Shown piece by piece: positions 6,742-17,283 of a DNA stretch of 36,273 nt. The DNA lies in the NCBI GenBank assembly GCA_002737665.1, contig NSIF01000017.1, positions 1 to 36,273 on the forward strand, written 5' to 3'. The notes below the pieces were generated by a model. It was given only the letters and a program-made list of their open reading frames with translations, had not been told where the DNA came from and did not search any database. Position 1 is the stretch's first letter, and every line of letters begins with the position of its first letter. The position numbers and the translations under genes are program-made. This stretch comes from Flavobacteriales bacterium. GTDB taxonomy: Bacteria; Bacteroidota; Bacteroidia; Palsa-965.

Positions 6742-7434
6742 ATGGCTAAGCTCACGAAAAAAAGAAAGTCAATCATCTCTAAGTTCGATTCAACAAAGTC
6801 GTACTCTTTAGTTGATGCTGCTAAGATTGTTAAGGAAATTACGACAACAAAGTTTGATTCTTCTGTAGACCTAAGCGTTCGCTTGGGTGTTGATCCTAAA
6901 AAGGCAAACCAGATGGTTCGTGGAACAGTTACTCTTCCACACGGAACAGGTAAAACTCTTCGTGTATTGGTAATTTGTACTCCGGATAAAGAAGCCGAAG
7001 CGAAAGCTGCTGGTGCTGACTTTGTTGGCGGAGATGATTTTATTACAAAAATCAAGGAAGGTTGGACAGATGTTGATGTAATTATTACCACTCCATCTAT
7101 GATGGGTAAAGTTGGAGCTCTTGGAAAAGTTCTCGGACCCCGCGGCCTCATGCCTAATCCAAAAACTGGAACGGTAACGATGGAAGTTGGAAAAGCTGTT
7201 AAGGATTCCAAAGGTGGCAAAATTGATTTTAAAGTTGATAAGGCCGGTATTATTCACTCCTCTATTGGTAAGGCATCTTTTGATGTTGAAAAGCTTGCTG
7301 AAAACGCAAACGAAATACTTCAGTCTATTCTTAAAATGAAACCCGCTTCTGCAAAGGGTGCTTACATGAGAAGTATTTACCTCTCTAGCACAATGAGCCC
7401 GAGTGTTCAGGTTGAAACTAAATCGCTTGCATAA
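6742..7434 (+). CDS. rplA: 50S ribosomal protein L1
   Basis: This protein forms the mobile L1 stalk of the large subunit and in many bacteria represses its own operon mRNA. The 230-aa product has the L1 signature [20 protein letters not shown] near the middle. N- and C-terminal segments ([37 protein letters not shown]) follow the family layout. It starts 67 bp after rplK, behind a hairpin. The long antisense ORFs 6738-7220 and 6871-7257 are shadows. Confidence 0.98.
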   Translation: MAKLTKKRKSIISKFDSTKSYSLVDAAKIVKEITTTKFDSSVDLSVRLGVDPKKANQMVRGTVTLPHGTGKTLRVLVICTPDKEAEAKAAGADFVGGDDFITKIKEGWTDVDVIITTPSMMGKVGALGKVLGPRGLMPNPKTGTVTMEVGKAVKDSKGGKIDFKVDKAGIIHSSIGKASFDVEKLAENANEILQSILKMKPASAKGAYMRSIYLSSTMSPSVQVETKSLA

Positions 7435-7444
7435 TTGACTTTTA

Positions 7445-7462
7445 ATCGGATTTTAAACCGAT
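7445..7462. repeat. Short inverted repeat upstream of rplJ
   Basis: ATCGG (7445-7449) and CCGAT (7458-7462) pair across 8 nt and end 6 bp before the rplJ ATG. It could sequester the rplJ start, but a 5-bp stem is weak evidence. Confidence 0.25.
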
Positions 7463-7468
7463 ACGAAA

Positions 7469-7981
7469 ATGAATAAAGAAAATAAAACACTAATCATTAC
7501 CGACCTCGCAGATCGTCTTGCTACAAACAAGAATTTCTATTTGGCCGATACTTCTGAGTTGCCGTCTAATAAGACCAGCTCTTTGAGGAGAAAATGTTTT
7601 GATCAAAATATTAAACTGATTGTTGTAAAGAACACTCTTTTGCAGAAAGCAATGGAGCGTACAAACGATGAAGAATTTAAACCTCTTTATGTCGCTTTGA
7701 AAGGTTCTACATCAATTATGTTCTGCGATTCTGCCGCAGCACCAGCGAAACTTATTAAAGAGTTTCGTATAGCAAATAAAAAGCCGGTGTTAAAAGGCGC
7801 ATATGTAGAACATAGTGTTTATATCGGAGACGATCAATTGGATACGCTTGCTGCAATAAAATCGAAAAACGAACTTATTGGCGACATTATCGGATTGCTC
7901 CAATCTCCTATTCAGAATGTTGTTTCTGCACTTTCATCAAGCAGCGATAAACTTTTGGGTGTTGAACAAGAAGCCTCCTAA
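7469..7981 (+). CDS. rplJ: 50S ribosomal protein L10
   Basis: This stalk-base protein binds 23S rRNA and carries the L7/L12 dimers on its C-terminal helix. The 170-aa product has the N-terminal rRNA-binding domain (MNKENKTLIITDLADRLATN) and LIVVKNTLLQKAMER. The alanine/serine-rich C-terminal helix (IQNVVSALSSSSDKLLGVEQ) is the L7/L12 docking segment. It lies 34 bp after rplA and 102 bp before rplL, as expected. Confidence 0.97.
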   Translation: MNKENKTLIITDLADRLATNKNFYLADTSELPSNKTSSLRRKCFDQNIKLIVVKNTLLQKAMERTNDEEFKPLYVALKGSTSIMFCDSAAAPAKLIKEFRIANKKPVLKGAYVEHSVYIGDDQLDTLAAIKSKNELIGDIIGLLQSPIQNVVSALSSSSDKLLGVEQEAS

Positions 7982-7988
7982 CTTAGGA

Positions 7989-8006
7989 AAAAACCAAACG
8001 GTTTTT
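7989..8006. repeat. Hairpin between rplJ and rplL
   Basis: AAAAACC (7989-7995), loop AAAC, GGTTTTT (8000-8006), 7 bp after the rplJ stop. It resembles a weak terminator, with T residues in the 3' arm. It may be an attenuator, although L7/L12 is normally needed in excess over L10. Read-through or a separate processing step would have to compensate. Confidence 0.35.
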
Positions 8007-8083
8007 ATTCTAATGCTATTAAAGAATACAGAAAAAAAGAAAATTATTCACTCAAGTTAAATATCAAAAACCAAATAAATAAA

Positions 8084-8455
8084 ATGGCAGACGTAAAAGC
8101 AATAGCAGAAACGTTAGTTAACCTTACTGTAAAAGAAGTAAGTGAACTCGCAAAAGTTTTAAAAGATGAATACGGAATCGAACCTGCAGCAGCTGCTGCT
8201 TCGGTAGCTGGACCTGGTGCTGGCGCACCTGCCGCTGCTGAAAAAACGTCATTCGATGTTATTCTCAAAGCAGCTGGCGGACAGAAGCTTCAAGTTGTTA
8301 AAGCGGTTAAAGACGCAACAGGACTTGGACTTAAAGAAGCAAAAGATCTTGTTGATGGTGCTCCAAAGCCAATCAAAGAAGGTGTCAGCAAAGAAGATGC
8401 TGAGTCTCTAAAAAAGATACTCGAAGACGCTGGAGCTGAAGTTGAGATTAAGTAA
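8084..8455 (+). CDS. rplL: 50S ribosomal protein L7/L12
   Basis: This is the multi-copy stalk protein that recruits and activates translational GTPases. The 123-aa product has an N-terminal dimerisation helix pair (about 1-33) and an Ala/Pro/Gly hinge ([19 protein letters not shown], about 35-53). The globular C-terminal domain contains [20 protein letters not shown] and [17 protein letters not shown]. Length and order are typical. It is followed by the strong rplL-rpoB hairpin. Confidence 0.98.
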   Translation: MADVKAIAETLVNLTVKEVSELAKVLKDEYGIEPAAAAASVAGPGAGAPAAAEKTSFDVILKAAGGQKLQVVKAVKDATGLGLKEAKDLVDGAPKPIKEGVSKEDAESLKKILEDAGAEVEIK

Positions 8456-8478
8456 TTCAATCTCAGCCTAACTATTAA

Positions 8479-8519
8479 GGTTTAAATTCTTACCGATAAA
8501 ATTGGTAAGAATTTAAACC
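8479..8519 (+). promoter_or_regulatory. rplL-rpoB intergenic attenuator or RNA-processing hairpin
   Basis: GGTTTAAATTCTTACC (8479-8494) is inverted exactly at 8504-8519, giving a 16-bp perfect stem with a 9-nt loop. There is no T-run after it (CATTTATTGC). In E. coli this same spacer holds a partial attenuator and an RNase III site that keep RNA polymerase subunits below ribosomal protein levels. A similar job here is an inference from position and structure. Confidence 0.65.
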
Positions 8520-8560
8520 ATTTATTGCTTGCTTTTAATTAACGTAATAATTCCGACGCC

Positions 8561-11500
8561 TTGGAAACGACCAAAAAACAGCAACGTATCAGTTTTGCAA
8601 AAAGCAAAGCTCAAATTGATTATCCAGATTTTTTGGATATACAACTTAAATCTTTTCAGGATTTTTTCCAGTTAGAAACAACTAGCGAAAATCGTCAAGA
8701 CGAAGGGTTGTTTAAAGTATTCAGTGAAAATTTTCCAATTACTGATGCTAGAAACAATTTCGTTCTTGAATTCCTGGATTATTTTGTTGACCCTCCACGT
8801 TACACAATTGATGAGTGTATAGAGCGTGGATTAACACACAGTGTGCCGCTTAAGGCAAAACTTCGTCTGTATTGTACGGACCCAGAACACGAAGATTTCG
8901 AAACTATTGTGCAGGATGTTTATTTAGGAATTATTCCTTACATGACGCCTCGCGCTACGTTTGTTATCAATGGTGCTGAGCGTGTTATTGTTTCCCAGCT
9001 TCACCGTTCTCCTGGTGTTTTCTTTGGACAATCTCGCCATGCTAATGGTACGAAACTTTATTCTGCTCGTGTAATTCCTTTTAAAGGATCTTGGATTGAA
9101 TTTGCAACTGACATTAATAATGTCATGTATGCATATATTGATCGTAAGAAAAAATTGCCAGTAACAACCTTGCTTCGCGCAATCGGTTGGGAAAGTGATA
9201 AACAAATTCTTGAACTATTCGGTCTTGCCGATGAAGTGAAAGTTTCTAAAGCTGCTTTGAAAGCAGTGATTGGTCGCAAACTTGCTGCTCGTGTTTTGAA
9301 AACATGGATAGAGGACTTTGTTGATGAAGACACTGGCGAAGTAGTTTCCATTGAACGTAATGAAGTAATCATAGATCGCGAAACCATCCTTGAAAACCAG
9401 CATATCGATCGCATTGTTGATGCAAATGTAAAATCGGTTATTCTTCATAAAGAAGATTCTGCTAATCTAGATTACTCTATAATTTATAATACACTCCAAA
9501 AGGATACTTCAAATTCTGAGAAGGAAGCTGTGGAGCATATTTACCGTCAGCTTCGTAATGCTGAACCACCAGATGAAGAAACAGCTCGTGGAATTATCGA
9601 CAAATTGTTTTTCTCTGATAAACGTTATGACCTCGGTGAGGTTGGTCGTTATCGTATCAACAAAAAATTAAAAGCAACAACATCTGAAGAGGTGCGCGTG
9701 CTCACAAAAGATGATATTATTGCAATCATAAAATATCTTATTGAATTGATTAATTCAAAAGCAGATGTTGATGATATAGATCACTTGTCAAATCGTCGTG
9801 TTCGTACTGTAGGTGAACAACTTTACTCCCAGTTTGGAGTTGGTCTTGCGCGTATGGCAAGAACAATTCGCGAGCGTATGAACGTTCGTGACAATGAAGT
9901 TTTTACACCAACAGATTTGATCAACGCGAAAACTCTTTCGTCCGTAATCAATTCGTTCTTTGGAACAAATCAGCTTTCACAGTTTATGGATCAAACCAAT
10001 CCTTTGGCAGAGATTACGCACAAGCGTCGTCTTTCCGCCCTAGGACCTGGAGGTCTTTCTCGTGAACGTGCAGGATTTGAAGTTCGTGACGTTCATTATA
10101 CTCACTATGGTCGTCTTTGTACAATCGAAACTCCTGAAGGTCCAAACATTGGTTTGATTTCTTCTTTATGTGTTTTTGCGAAAATAAATAAATTAGGTTT
10201 TATTGAAACGCCTTACCGTACAGTCACAAATGGTAAAATTGATATCAATAAGCCAATTATTTATCTTACTGCGGAAGAGGAAGATATGCGTACAATTGCT
10301 CAGGCAAATGCGCTAACAGATGACAAAGGAAATTTCCTTGAGAAACGTCTTAAAGCAAGGTACGAATCAGATTATCCTGTAGTAGAGCCGGAAGTAATTT
10401 CATTGATGGACGTTGCTCCTAATCAAATAGCATCTATTGCTGCTTCATTAATTCCTTTCCTTGAACATGATGATGCTAACCGTGCTCTTATGGGCTCGAA
10501 CATGCAACGTCAGGCAGTTCCACTTCTTCGTCCTGAAGCTCCAATTGTTGGAACAGGACTTGAAGGTTTAATTGCTCGTGACTCACGCGTACTTTGGCAA
10601 GCCGATGGTGATGGAGTAGTTGAATATGTTGACGCATTAGAAATCACAATTCGTTACAATCGTTCCGATAAAGATCGTCTAGTAAGTTTTGACGATGATT
10701 TGAAAACGTATAAAATCACAAAATTCCGTAAGACTAACCAAAGTACTTGTATCAACCTTCGCCCATTGGTAAAGATTGGTGATAAAGTAAAACGTGGTCA
10801 AATTCTTTGCGAAGGTTATGCAACAAAGGATGCCGAAGTTGCATTAGGAAGAAATCTGAAAGTGGCTTTTATGCCATGGAAAGGTTACAATTTTGAGGAT
10901 GCAATTGTTATCAGCGAACGTGTTGTGCGCGATGATATTTTTACCTCGCTTCACATTGATGAATATGTGATGGAAGTGCGTGATACAAAGCGCGGACTTG
11001 AAGAGTTAACTTCTGATATTCCAAACGTTTCTGAAGAGGCAACAAAAGACCTTGATGAAAATGGTTTAATTCGTATTGGTGCAGAAGTAAAGGAAGGTGA
11101 TATTCTTATTGGAAAAATAACTCCAAAAGGAGAAACAGATCCATCACCAGAAGAAAAATTGTTACGTGCAATTTTTGGCGATAAAGCAGGCGATGTAAAA
11201 GACGCATCATTAAAGGTTCCACCATCTATTCGTGGTGTCATCATTGACAAAAAACTTTTCTCTCGTGCTGTCAAGGACAAAAAATTAAGGGCTGACGAAA
11301 AAGTACTTGTCGAAAAGATTGACGCTGAAGAAGCTGCTGAGTTTGCTGCGTTGAAATCAATTCTTGTAGAGAAATTAACTTCTATATTAACTGGAAAAAC
11401 AACTCAAGGTATATTTAGCAACCTCAAAGAAGAAGTTGTTGAGAAAGGAACAAAGTTCTCTGGCAAAGTTCTTGAGAAAATTGATTATGCTAATGTGAAT

Positions 11501-12370
11501 CAATCTAAGTGGACAAATGATGCTGATACAAATGACCTTGTAAAAGCAGTTCTTCACAACTTTAATATCAAGAAAAATGATCTTGGTGGTATTTATAAGC
11601 GTAAGAAATTCGCGCTACAAGTTGGAGACGAATTACCTGCCGGAATTGTTCAGCTTGCTAAAGTTTACATTGCTAAAAAACGTAAACTTAAAGTAGGCGA
11701 TAAAATGGCGGGTCGCCATGGAAATAAGGGCATCGTTGCTCGTATTGTACGCGATGAAGATATGCCGTTCCTTGAAGATGGAACAACTGTTGACATTGTG
11801 CTTAATCCACTTGGTGTTCCTTCTCGTATGAATCTTGGACAGATTTACGAAACTGTTTTAGGTTGGGCTGGTCAAAAGCTCGGATTGAAATTCGGTACGC
11901 CAATTTTCGACGGAGCATCAATTGATGAAATCAACGCTTATACAGATCAGGCAGGACTTCCACGTTTCGGTCGTACTTTCTTAACTGATGGTGGCTCAGG
12001 TGAACGTTTTGATCAACCAGCAACTGTTGGTGTGATTTATATGCTGAAGCTAGGTCACATGGTTGATGATAAAATGCACGCGCGTTCAATAGGACCATAC
12101 TCACTCATCACACAACAGCCGCTTGGTGGTAAAGCACAGTTTGGTGGCCAGCGTTTTGGAGAGATGGAAGTTTGGGCACTCGAGGCATTTGGTGCAGCAA
12201 ACATCTTACAGGAAATTCTTACCATCAAATCTGATGATGTTGTAGGCCGTGCAAAAGCTTATGAAGCCATTGTTAAAGGTGAGAACATGCCAACTCCAGG
12301 AATTCCGGAATCATTCAACGTATTGTTGCATGAACTTAGAGGTCTTGCGCTAAATGTTAGTCTTGATTAA
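8561..12370 (+). CDS. rpoB: DNA-directed RNA polymerase subunit beta
   Basis: This is the beta subunit of the core polymerase. The 1269-aa product is full length for Bacteroidota. The rifampicin-pocket region (about 466-500) reads [20 protein letters not shown] then [15 protein letters not shown], with wild-type residues at the common resistance positions. Downstream motifs include [42 protein letters not shown] and the C-terminal [20 protein letters not shown]. The start is TTG 8561. An in-frame TAA lies at 8540-8542, no ATG occurs between it and TTG, and the next in-frame ATG is over 100 codons inside the protein. It lies 105 bp after rplL. Confidence 0.98.
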   Translation: METTKKQQRISFAKSKAQIDYPDFLDIQLKSFQDFFQLETTSENRQDEGLFKVFSENFPITDARNNFVLEFLDYFVDPPRYTIDECIERGLTHSVPLKAKLRLYCTDPEHEDFETIVQDVYLGIIPYMTPRATFVINGAERVIVSQLHRSPGVFFGQSRHANGTKLYSARVIPFKGSWIEFATDINNVMYAYIDRKKKLPVTTLLRAIGWESDKQILELFGLADEVKVSKAALKAVIGRKLAARVLKTWIEDFVDEDTGEVVSIERNEVIIDRETILENQHIDRIVDANVKSVILHKEDSANLDYSIIYNTLQKDTSNSEKEAVEHIYRQLRNAEPPDEETARGIIDKLFFSDKRYDLGEVGRYRINKKLKATTSEEVRVLTKDDIIAIIKYLIELINSKADVDDIDHLSNRRVRTVGEQLYSQFGVGLARMARTIRERMNVRDNEVFTPTDLINAKTLSSVINSFFGTNQLSQFMDQTNPLAEITHKRRLSALGPGGLSRERAGFEVRDVHYTHYGRLCTIETPEGPNIGLISSLCVFAKINKLGFIETPYRTVTNGKIDINKPIIYLTAEEEDMRTIAQANALTDDKGNFLEKRLKARYESDYPVVEPEVISLMDVAPNQIASIAASLIPFLEHDDANRALMGSNMQRQAVPLLRPEAPIVGTGLEGLIARDSRVLWQADGDGVVEYVDALEITIRYNRSDKDRLVSFDDDLKTYKITKFRKTNQSTCINLRPLVKIGDKVKRGQILCEGYATKDAEVALGRNLKVAFMPWKGYNFEDAIVISERVVRDDIFTSLHIDEYVMEVRDTKRGLEELTSDIPNVSEEATKDLDENGLIRIGAEVKEGDILIGKITPKGETDPSPEEKLLRAIFGDKAGDVKDASLKVPPSIRGVIIDKKLFSRAVKDKKLRADEKVLVEKIDAEEAAEFAALKSILVEKLTSILTGKTTQGIFSNLKEEVVEKGTKFSGKVLEKIDYANVNQSKWTNDADTNDLVKAVLHNFNIKKNDLGGIYKRKKFALQVGDELPAGIVQLAKVYIAKKRKLKVGDKMAGRHGNKGIVARIVRDEDMPFLEDGTTVDIVLNPLGVPSRMNLGQIYETVLGWAGQKLGLKFGTPIFDGASIDEINAYTDQAGLPRFGRTFLTDGGSGERFDQPATVGVIYMLKLGHMVDDKMHARSIGPYSLITQQPLGGKAQFGGQRFGEMEVWALEAFGAANILQEILTIKSDDVVGRAKAYEAIVKGENMPTPGIPESFNVLLHELRGLALNVSLD

Positions 12371-12417
12371 TTTAATAAAGTCAGTTTTTATTTTCACGAA
12401 CGAAAACAAAATACGAT

Positions 12418-15400
12418 ATGTCTTTTAGAAAAGATATCAAAGTAAAAAGTAACTTCTCTACGATCACGATCAGTTTGGCTTCTCCTGAATCCATTCTAGA
12501 ACGTTCGAGCGGTGAAGTTTTAAAGCCTGAAACTATTAACTACCGTACTTACAAACCTGAGCGAGATGGTTTGTTTTGCGAAAGAATATTTGGGCCAGTA
12601 AAAGATTGGGAATGTCATTGTGGTAAATACAAGCGAATCCGATACAAAGGAATTGTTTGCGATCGCTGTGGCGTTGAAGTAACGGAGAAAAAAGTACGTC
12701 GCGAGCGTATGGGACATATCAATTTGACTGTACCCGTTGCTCACATTTGGTACTTCCGTTCTTTACCAAATAAAATAGGATATCTTCTTGGTCTTCCAAC
12801 GAAGAAATTAGATATGATTATTTACTACGAACGTTATGTAGTAATTAATGCTGGTATTAAATCTGAAGATGGAATTCAATACATGGATTTCCTTACTGAG
12901 GAACAATACCTTGAAATTCTTGATGCACTTCCAAAGGAAAATCTTCAGCTTGATGACATGGACCCTAATAAGTTCGTTGCTCGTATGGGTGCAGAAGCGT
13001 TGTATGATTTATTGCAGCGCACAAAATTGGATGAACTTTCGTATGACTTACGAAATAAAGCAAACACCGAGACTTCTCAGCAACGCAAAAATGAAGCATT
13101 GAAACGTCTTCAAGTTGTAGAAGCGTTCCGTCATGCAAACAAACATGTTGAGAATAATCCAGAATGGATGATTATCAAAGTTGTTCCTGTAATACCACCG
13201 GAGCTTCGACCTCTTGTTCCGTTAGATGGTGGCCGTTTTGCAACTTCTGATTTGAACGATTTATACCGTCGTGTTATTATTCGTAATAATCGTTTGAAGC
13301 GATTAATTGAAATTAAAGCTCCTGATGTAATTCTTCGTAACGAGAAGCGTATGTTGCAGGAAGCTGTTGACTCATTATTTGATAATTCACGTAAATCAAA
13401 TGCTGTAAAAACAGAATCCAACCGCGCACTTAAATCACTTTCTGATTCGTTGAAAGGAAAGCAAGGCCGTTTCCGTCAAAATTTACTTGGAAAACGTGTT
13501 GATTATTCTGCGCGTTCTGTAATCGTCGTTGGGCCAGATTTAAAATTACACGAGTGTGGATTGCCAAAAGATATGGCAGCCGAACTTTTCAAACCATTTA
13601 TTATTCGTAAGCTTATCGAGCGTGGAATTGTAAAAACAGTTAAGTCAGCGAAAAAAATCGTTGATAGAAAAGACGCTGTAGTTTGGGATATTCTTGAGAA
13701 CGTACTTCGTGGACATCCAGTATTATTGAACCGTGCTCCAACACTTCACAGATTAGGAATTCAAGCTTTTCAACCAAAGTTAATTGAAGGAAAAGCTATT
13801 CAATTGCATCCACTTGTTTGTACAGCTTTCAACGCCGATTTTGACGGTGACCAAATGGCGGTGCATGTTCCACTTGGGAACGCAGCTATTTTGGAAGCAC
13901 AAATTTTAATGCTTGCATCTCACAATATTTTGAATCCTGCCAATGGTGCTCCAATTGCTGTTCCTTCACAGGATATGGTTCTTGGGTTGTATTATATGAC
14001 TAAAGGAATGCGCACCGACAAAACCGTTACCGTTAAAGGTGAGGGATTAAAATTCTATAGCGCAGAAGAAGCAATTATTGCCTATAACGAAGGACGCGTT
14101 CAGCTCCATGCTTGGGTTCATGTAAAAATTCAAAACCATAAAGAAGGGGGACAACTCATTCCGAAAGTTATTGAAACAACACTTGGTCGAATTATTTTCA
14201 ACAAAGTTGTTCCGCATGAGGCTGGTTATATCAACGAATTGCTTACTAAAAAATCGTTGCGAGATATTATTGGTGCAATTGTGAAAGAAACAGGAATGGC
14301 AAAAACAGCCAAATTCCTAGATGACATTAAAGAACTTGGTTTCCGTATGGCTTTCAAAGGCGGATTATCATTTAACCTAGGTGACATTATTGTGCCGGAA
14401 GAAAAAGTAAAAATGATTTCTGAAGCTAACAATCTAGTGGAGGAAGTGAGATCTAATTATAACATGGGTTTCATTACCAACAATGAGCGTTACAATCAGA
14501 TTATTGATATTTGGACTCACACAAACAACAGAATTACAAAACGTGTATTGGATCAGTTGTCGTCAGATCGACAAGGTTTTAATCCTGTTTATATGATGCT
14601 TGATTCTGGTGCACGTGGATCTAAGGAGCAAATTAAACAGCTTGGTGGAATGCGCGGATTGATGGCAAAACCTTCAAAAGCTGGTTCATTGGGTGGAGAA
14701 ATTATTGAGAATCCAGTTATTTCAAATTTCAAAGAAGGTCTTTCTATTCTAGAATATTTTATTTCAACACACGGTGCGCGTAAAGGACTTGCCGATACAG
14801 CTTTGAAAACTGCAGATGCTGGTTATCTTACACGTCGACTTGTTGACGTTGCACAGGACGTTGTAATTAATGAAGTTGATTGTGGCACTTTACGAGGTTT
14901 GATTGCAATTCCTCTTAAGAAAAATGAAGAGATTACTGAATCGTTGTACGATCGTATTCTTGGTCGCACTTCAGTTCACGATGTTTATGATCCACAAACT
15001 GGCGATTTAATTATCGAATCAGGAATGGAAATTACAGAGGACTACGCGGCAAGAATTGAAAATTCAGCGATAGAGTCAGTTGAAATCCGATCTGTACTTA
15101 CTTGTGAATCTAAATCTGGAGTTTGTGGCAAATGCTACGGAAGAAATCTTGCTTCTGGTCGTATGGTTCAACAAGGAGAGGCTGTTGGTGTTATCGCTGC
15201 GCAGTCTATTGGAGAGCCAGGCACACAGTTAACACTTCGTACATTCCACGTTGGAGGAACTGCGTCAAGTGTTGCAGCTGCTTCTAAATTAGAAGCGAAG
15301 TATGATGGTGTTATCGAAATTGAAGAGTTGCGCACGGTGAAACGTAAGAATGCAGATGGGGCAGTTGTTGATGTTGTTATCGGACGTTCTGCTGAAATGC

Positions 15401-16719
15401 GAATTGTTGATGTGAATACAAAAATTGTTCTTACTACAGGAAACGTTCCTTACGGTTCGCAATTATTTGTTAAAAATGGTTCTGCCATAAAGAAAGGTCA
15501 AACCATTTGCGATTGGGATCCTTACAATGCGGTTATCGTTTCTGAATTTGGTGGTAAACTTAAATTCGAACATATCGAAGAAGGTGTTACGTTCCGTGAA
15601 GAGACTGACGAGCAAACAGGTTTCCATGAAAAAGTAATTATCGAGTCAAGAGACAAAACAAAAAATCCTTCTATTCAAATTATGAGTGGCAGTGATGTTT
15701 TGAAAAATTACAATATTCCTATCGCAGCACATATTGTTGTTGATAATGGCAACAAGATTGAGCCGGGACAAATTCTTGTAAAAATTCCGAGATCATCTGG
15801 TAAAACAGGTGACATCACAGGAGGTTTACCTCGTGTAACAGAACTTTTCGAAGCAAGGAATCCTTCTAATCCTGCTGTGGTTACTGAAATAGATGGTGTA
15901 GTAACTTTCGGAAAAATTAAACGTGGTAATCGTGAAGTGCTTGTAGAATCTCGCACTGGCGAACGTAAAACATATCTTGTTCCTTTATCCAAACACATTC
16001 TTGTTCAGGAAAATGATTTCGTTCGTGCAGGTGAAGCTTTATCAGATGGATCGATTAGTCCTGCAGATATTCTTGCAATAAAAGGGCCAACTGCCGTTCA
16101 GGAATACTTAGTAAACGAAGTTCAAGAAGTTTATCGTTTGCAAGGTGTAAAAATCAATGACAAACATTTTGAAGTTATTGTCCGTCAGATGATGCGCAAA
16201 GTGGACATTGTTGATCCGGGCGATACTGTTTTCTTGGAAACACAGCTAGCAAATAAAGCTGATTTCATGAATGAAAACGATAAATTGTTTGGCAAAAAAG
16301 TTGTTATTGAGCCAGGAGATTCTCCAAACATTAAAGCAGGTCAAATTATTTCTGCTCGAAAGCTTCGTGATGAAAATTCTATGTTGAAGCGTAAAGATTT
16401 TAAATTGATTGAAGCTCGAGATGCAATTACAGCCACTTCATCACAGATTCTTCAAGGTATAACACGTGCTTCTTTACAGACTAATTCATGGGTTTCAGCT
16501 GCTTCTTTCCAAGAAACAACTAAGGTTCTAAATGAAGCTGCTGTAAATGGTAAAGTGGATACGCTTAACGGACTAAAAGAAAACGTTATTGTCGGTCACC
16601 TTATTCCTGCTGGAACAGGTCATCGCACATACGAAAAACTTGTTGTTGGATCCAAAGAAGAATACGAAAAACTCCTTGCTGCTAAAAAAGAAGCAATGGA
16701 AGAAGAGGTTGGAAATTAA
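12418..16719 (+). CDS. rpoC: DNA-directed RNA polymerase subunit beta'
   Basis: This is the beta' subunit of the core polymerase, holding the active-site Mg. The 1433-aa product is complete. The N-terminal zinc site reads [20 protein letters not shown]. The catalytic loop is [15 protein letters not shown] (about 469-483), the bridge-helix region has [20 protein letters not shown], and the second zinc site is [13 protein letters not shown]. The C-terminus has [20 protein letters not shown]. It starts 47 bp after rpoB and ends 13 bp before a strong terminator. It is the last gene of the unit. Confidence 0.99.
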   Translation: MSFRKDIKVKSNFSTITISLASPESILERSSGEVLKPETINYRTYKPERDGLFCERIFGPVKDWECHCGKYKRIRYKGIVCDRCGVEVTEKKVRRERMGHINLTVPVAHIWYFRSLPNKIGYLLGLPTKKLDMIIYYERYVVINAGIKSEDGIQYMDFLTEEQYLEILDALPKENLQLDDMDPNKFVARMGAEALYDLLQRTKLDELSYDLRNKANTETSQQRKNEALKRLQVVEAFRHANKHVENNPEWMIIKVVPVIPPELRPLVPLDGGRFATSDLNDLYRRVIIRNNRLKRLIEIKAPDVILRNEKRMLQEAVDSLFDNSRKSNAVKTESNRALKSLSDSLKGKQGRFRQNLLGKRVDYSARSVIVVGPDLKLHECGLPKDMAAELFKPFIIRKLIERGIVKTVKSAKKIVDRKDAVVWDILENVLRGHPVLLNRAPTLHRLGIQAFQPKLIEGKAIQLHPLVCTAFNADFDGDQMAVHVPLGNAAILEAQILMLASHNILNPANGAPIAVPSQDMVLGLYYMTKGMRTDKTVTVKGEGLKFYSAEEAIIAYNEGRVQLHAWVHVKIQNHKEGGQLIPKVIETTLGRIIFNKVVPHEAGYINELLTKKSLRDIIGAIVKETGMAKTAKFLDDIKELGFRMAFKGGLSFNLGDIIVPEEKVKMISEANNLVEEVRSNYNMGFITNNERYNQIIDIWTHTNNRITKRVLDQLSSDRQGFNPVYMMLDSGARGSKEQIKQLGGMRGLMAKPSKAGSLGGEIIENPVISNFKEGLSILEYFISTHGARKGLADTALKTADAGYLTRRLVDVAQDVVINEVDCGTLRGLIAIPLKKNEEITESLYDRILGRTSVHDVYDPQTGDLIIESGMEITEDYAARIENSAIESVEIRSVLTCESKSGVCGKCYGRNLASGRMVQQGEAVGVIAAQSIGEPGTQLTLRTFHVGGTASSVAAASKLEAKYDGVIEIEELRTVKRKNADGAVVDVVIGRSAEMRIVDVNTKIVLTTGNVPYGSQLFVKNGSAIKKGQTICDWDPYNAVIVSEFGGKLKFEHIEEGVTFREETDEQTGFHEKVIIESRDKTKNPSIQIMSGSDVLKNYNIPIAAHIVVDNGNKIEPGQILVKIPRSSGKTGDITGGLPRVTELFEARNPSNPAVVTEIDGVVTFGKIKRGNREVLVESRTGERKTYLVPLSKHILVQENDFVRAGEALSDGSISPADILAIKGPTAVQEYLVNEVQEVYRLQGVKINDKHFEVIVRQMMRKVDIVDPGDTVFLETQLANKADFMNENDKLFGKKVVIEPGDSPNIKAGQIISARKLRDENSMLKRKDFKLIEARDAITATSSQILQGITRASLQTNSWVSAASFQETTKVLNEAAVNGKVDTLNGLKENVIVGHLIPAGTGHRTYEKLVVGSKEEYEKLLAAKKEAMEEEVGN

Positions 16720-16732
16720 AATGCAGAACTTT

Positions 16733-16764
16733 AAAAATCCCTCCTTTAAGGAGGGATTTTTTTT
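16733..16764 (+). terminator. Strong rho-independent terminator after rpoC
   Basis: TCCCTCCTT pairs with AAGGAGGGA, flanked by an A run on the left and eight T on the right. It is GC-rich in an AT-rich setting and ends the rpoBC transcript. Confidence 0.93.
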
Positions 16765-16824
16765 GGAAATAATTTAATCGGCTCAATAACAGTTTTTCTA
16801 CTTCTTTGCTTTCTATATTGAAAA

Positions 16825-16854
16825 TTCAGAATCGTTTTAAAATTAATAACTTTG
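16825..16854 (+). promoter_or_regulatory. Promoter of the DUF3467 gene
   Basis: TAACTTTG at 16847-16854 is a perfect -7 box. TTC at 16825-16827 sits 19 bp upstream as a one-mismatch -33 element. Predicted initiation is near 16860, with a leader of about 17 nt. Confidence 0.55.
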
Positions 16855-16876
16855 TATAAACACAAAAACTATTTCC

Positions 16877-17194
16877 ATGCAAGATGAAAATGCAAACCAA
16901 CAGCAACTTAATATTGAGTTAAATGAAGATGTTGCTTCAGGAATTTATTCCAACTTTGCCGTAATCACTCATTCTGTTTCAGAATTTGTTGTAGATTTTA
17001 TTCAGGTAATGCCAGGCGTTCCAAAGGCAAGAGTAAAATCAAGAATTATCATGACACCGCAGCATGCAAAGCGTTTAATGAAAGCTTTGAAAGAAAATAT
17101 TGCTCGCTTTGAAAGTACAAATGGAGCGATCAATGATGCTGAATTTGCGCAAGCATATCCTTTGAATTTCGGTGGCCCTAAGGGAGAAGCTTAA
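16877..17194 (+). CDS. DUF3467 family protein
   Basis: This is a small acidic soluble protein of 105 aa, start MQDENANQQQLNIELNEDVA. The central part contains GIYSNFAVITHSVSEFVVDF, PGVPKARVKSRIIMTPQHAK and KRLMKALKENIARFE, which match the DUF3467 family. No function is established that I can rely on. It has no signal peptide or membrane segment. It lies 157 bp after rpoC behind a terminator and has its own promoter. Its place next to rpoC may be conserved in the phylum but does not prove a transcription role. Confidence 0.85.
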   Translation: MQDENANQQQLNIELNEDVASGIYSNFAVITHSVSEFVVDFIQVMPGVPKARVKSRIIMTPQHAKRLMKALKENIARFESTNGAINDAEFAQAYPLNFGGPKGEA

Positions 17195-17230
17195 ACAAAC
17201 CGGGAAATCATATACATTATTTGAGCGCAA

Positions 17231-17247
17231 CCAAAATTAATTTTTGG
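17231..17247. terminator. Possible weak terminator in the convergent spacer
   Basis: CCAAAA (17231-17236) and TTTTGG (17242-17247) can pair in the 89-bp spacer between two convergent genes, followed by A- and T-rich sequence. It is a weak structure and nothing else is visible in this gap. Confidence 0.3.
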
Positions 17248-17283
17248 GATAAAAAATTTGTTTTGCTTTTTAATGGTACTCTA

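Noticed and set aside
6738-7257. Antisense ORFs of 160 and 128 aa opposite rplA
   Set aside because: They are products of the codon bias of rplA. The plus-strand product is an obvious L1.
10951-11280. Antisense ORFs inside rpoB and rpoC (for example 10951-11280, 13131-13421, 15708-15998)
   Set aside because: They lie wholly opposite conserved polymerase domains and carry no recognisable motifs.
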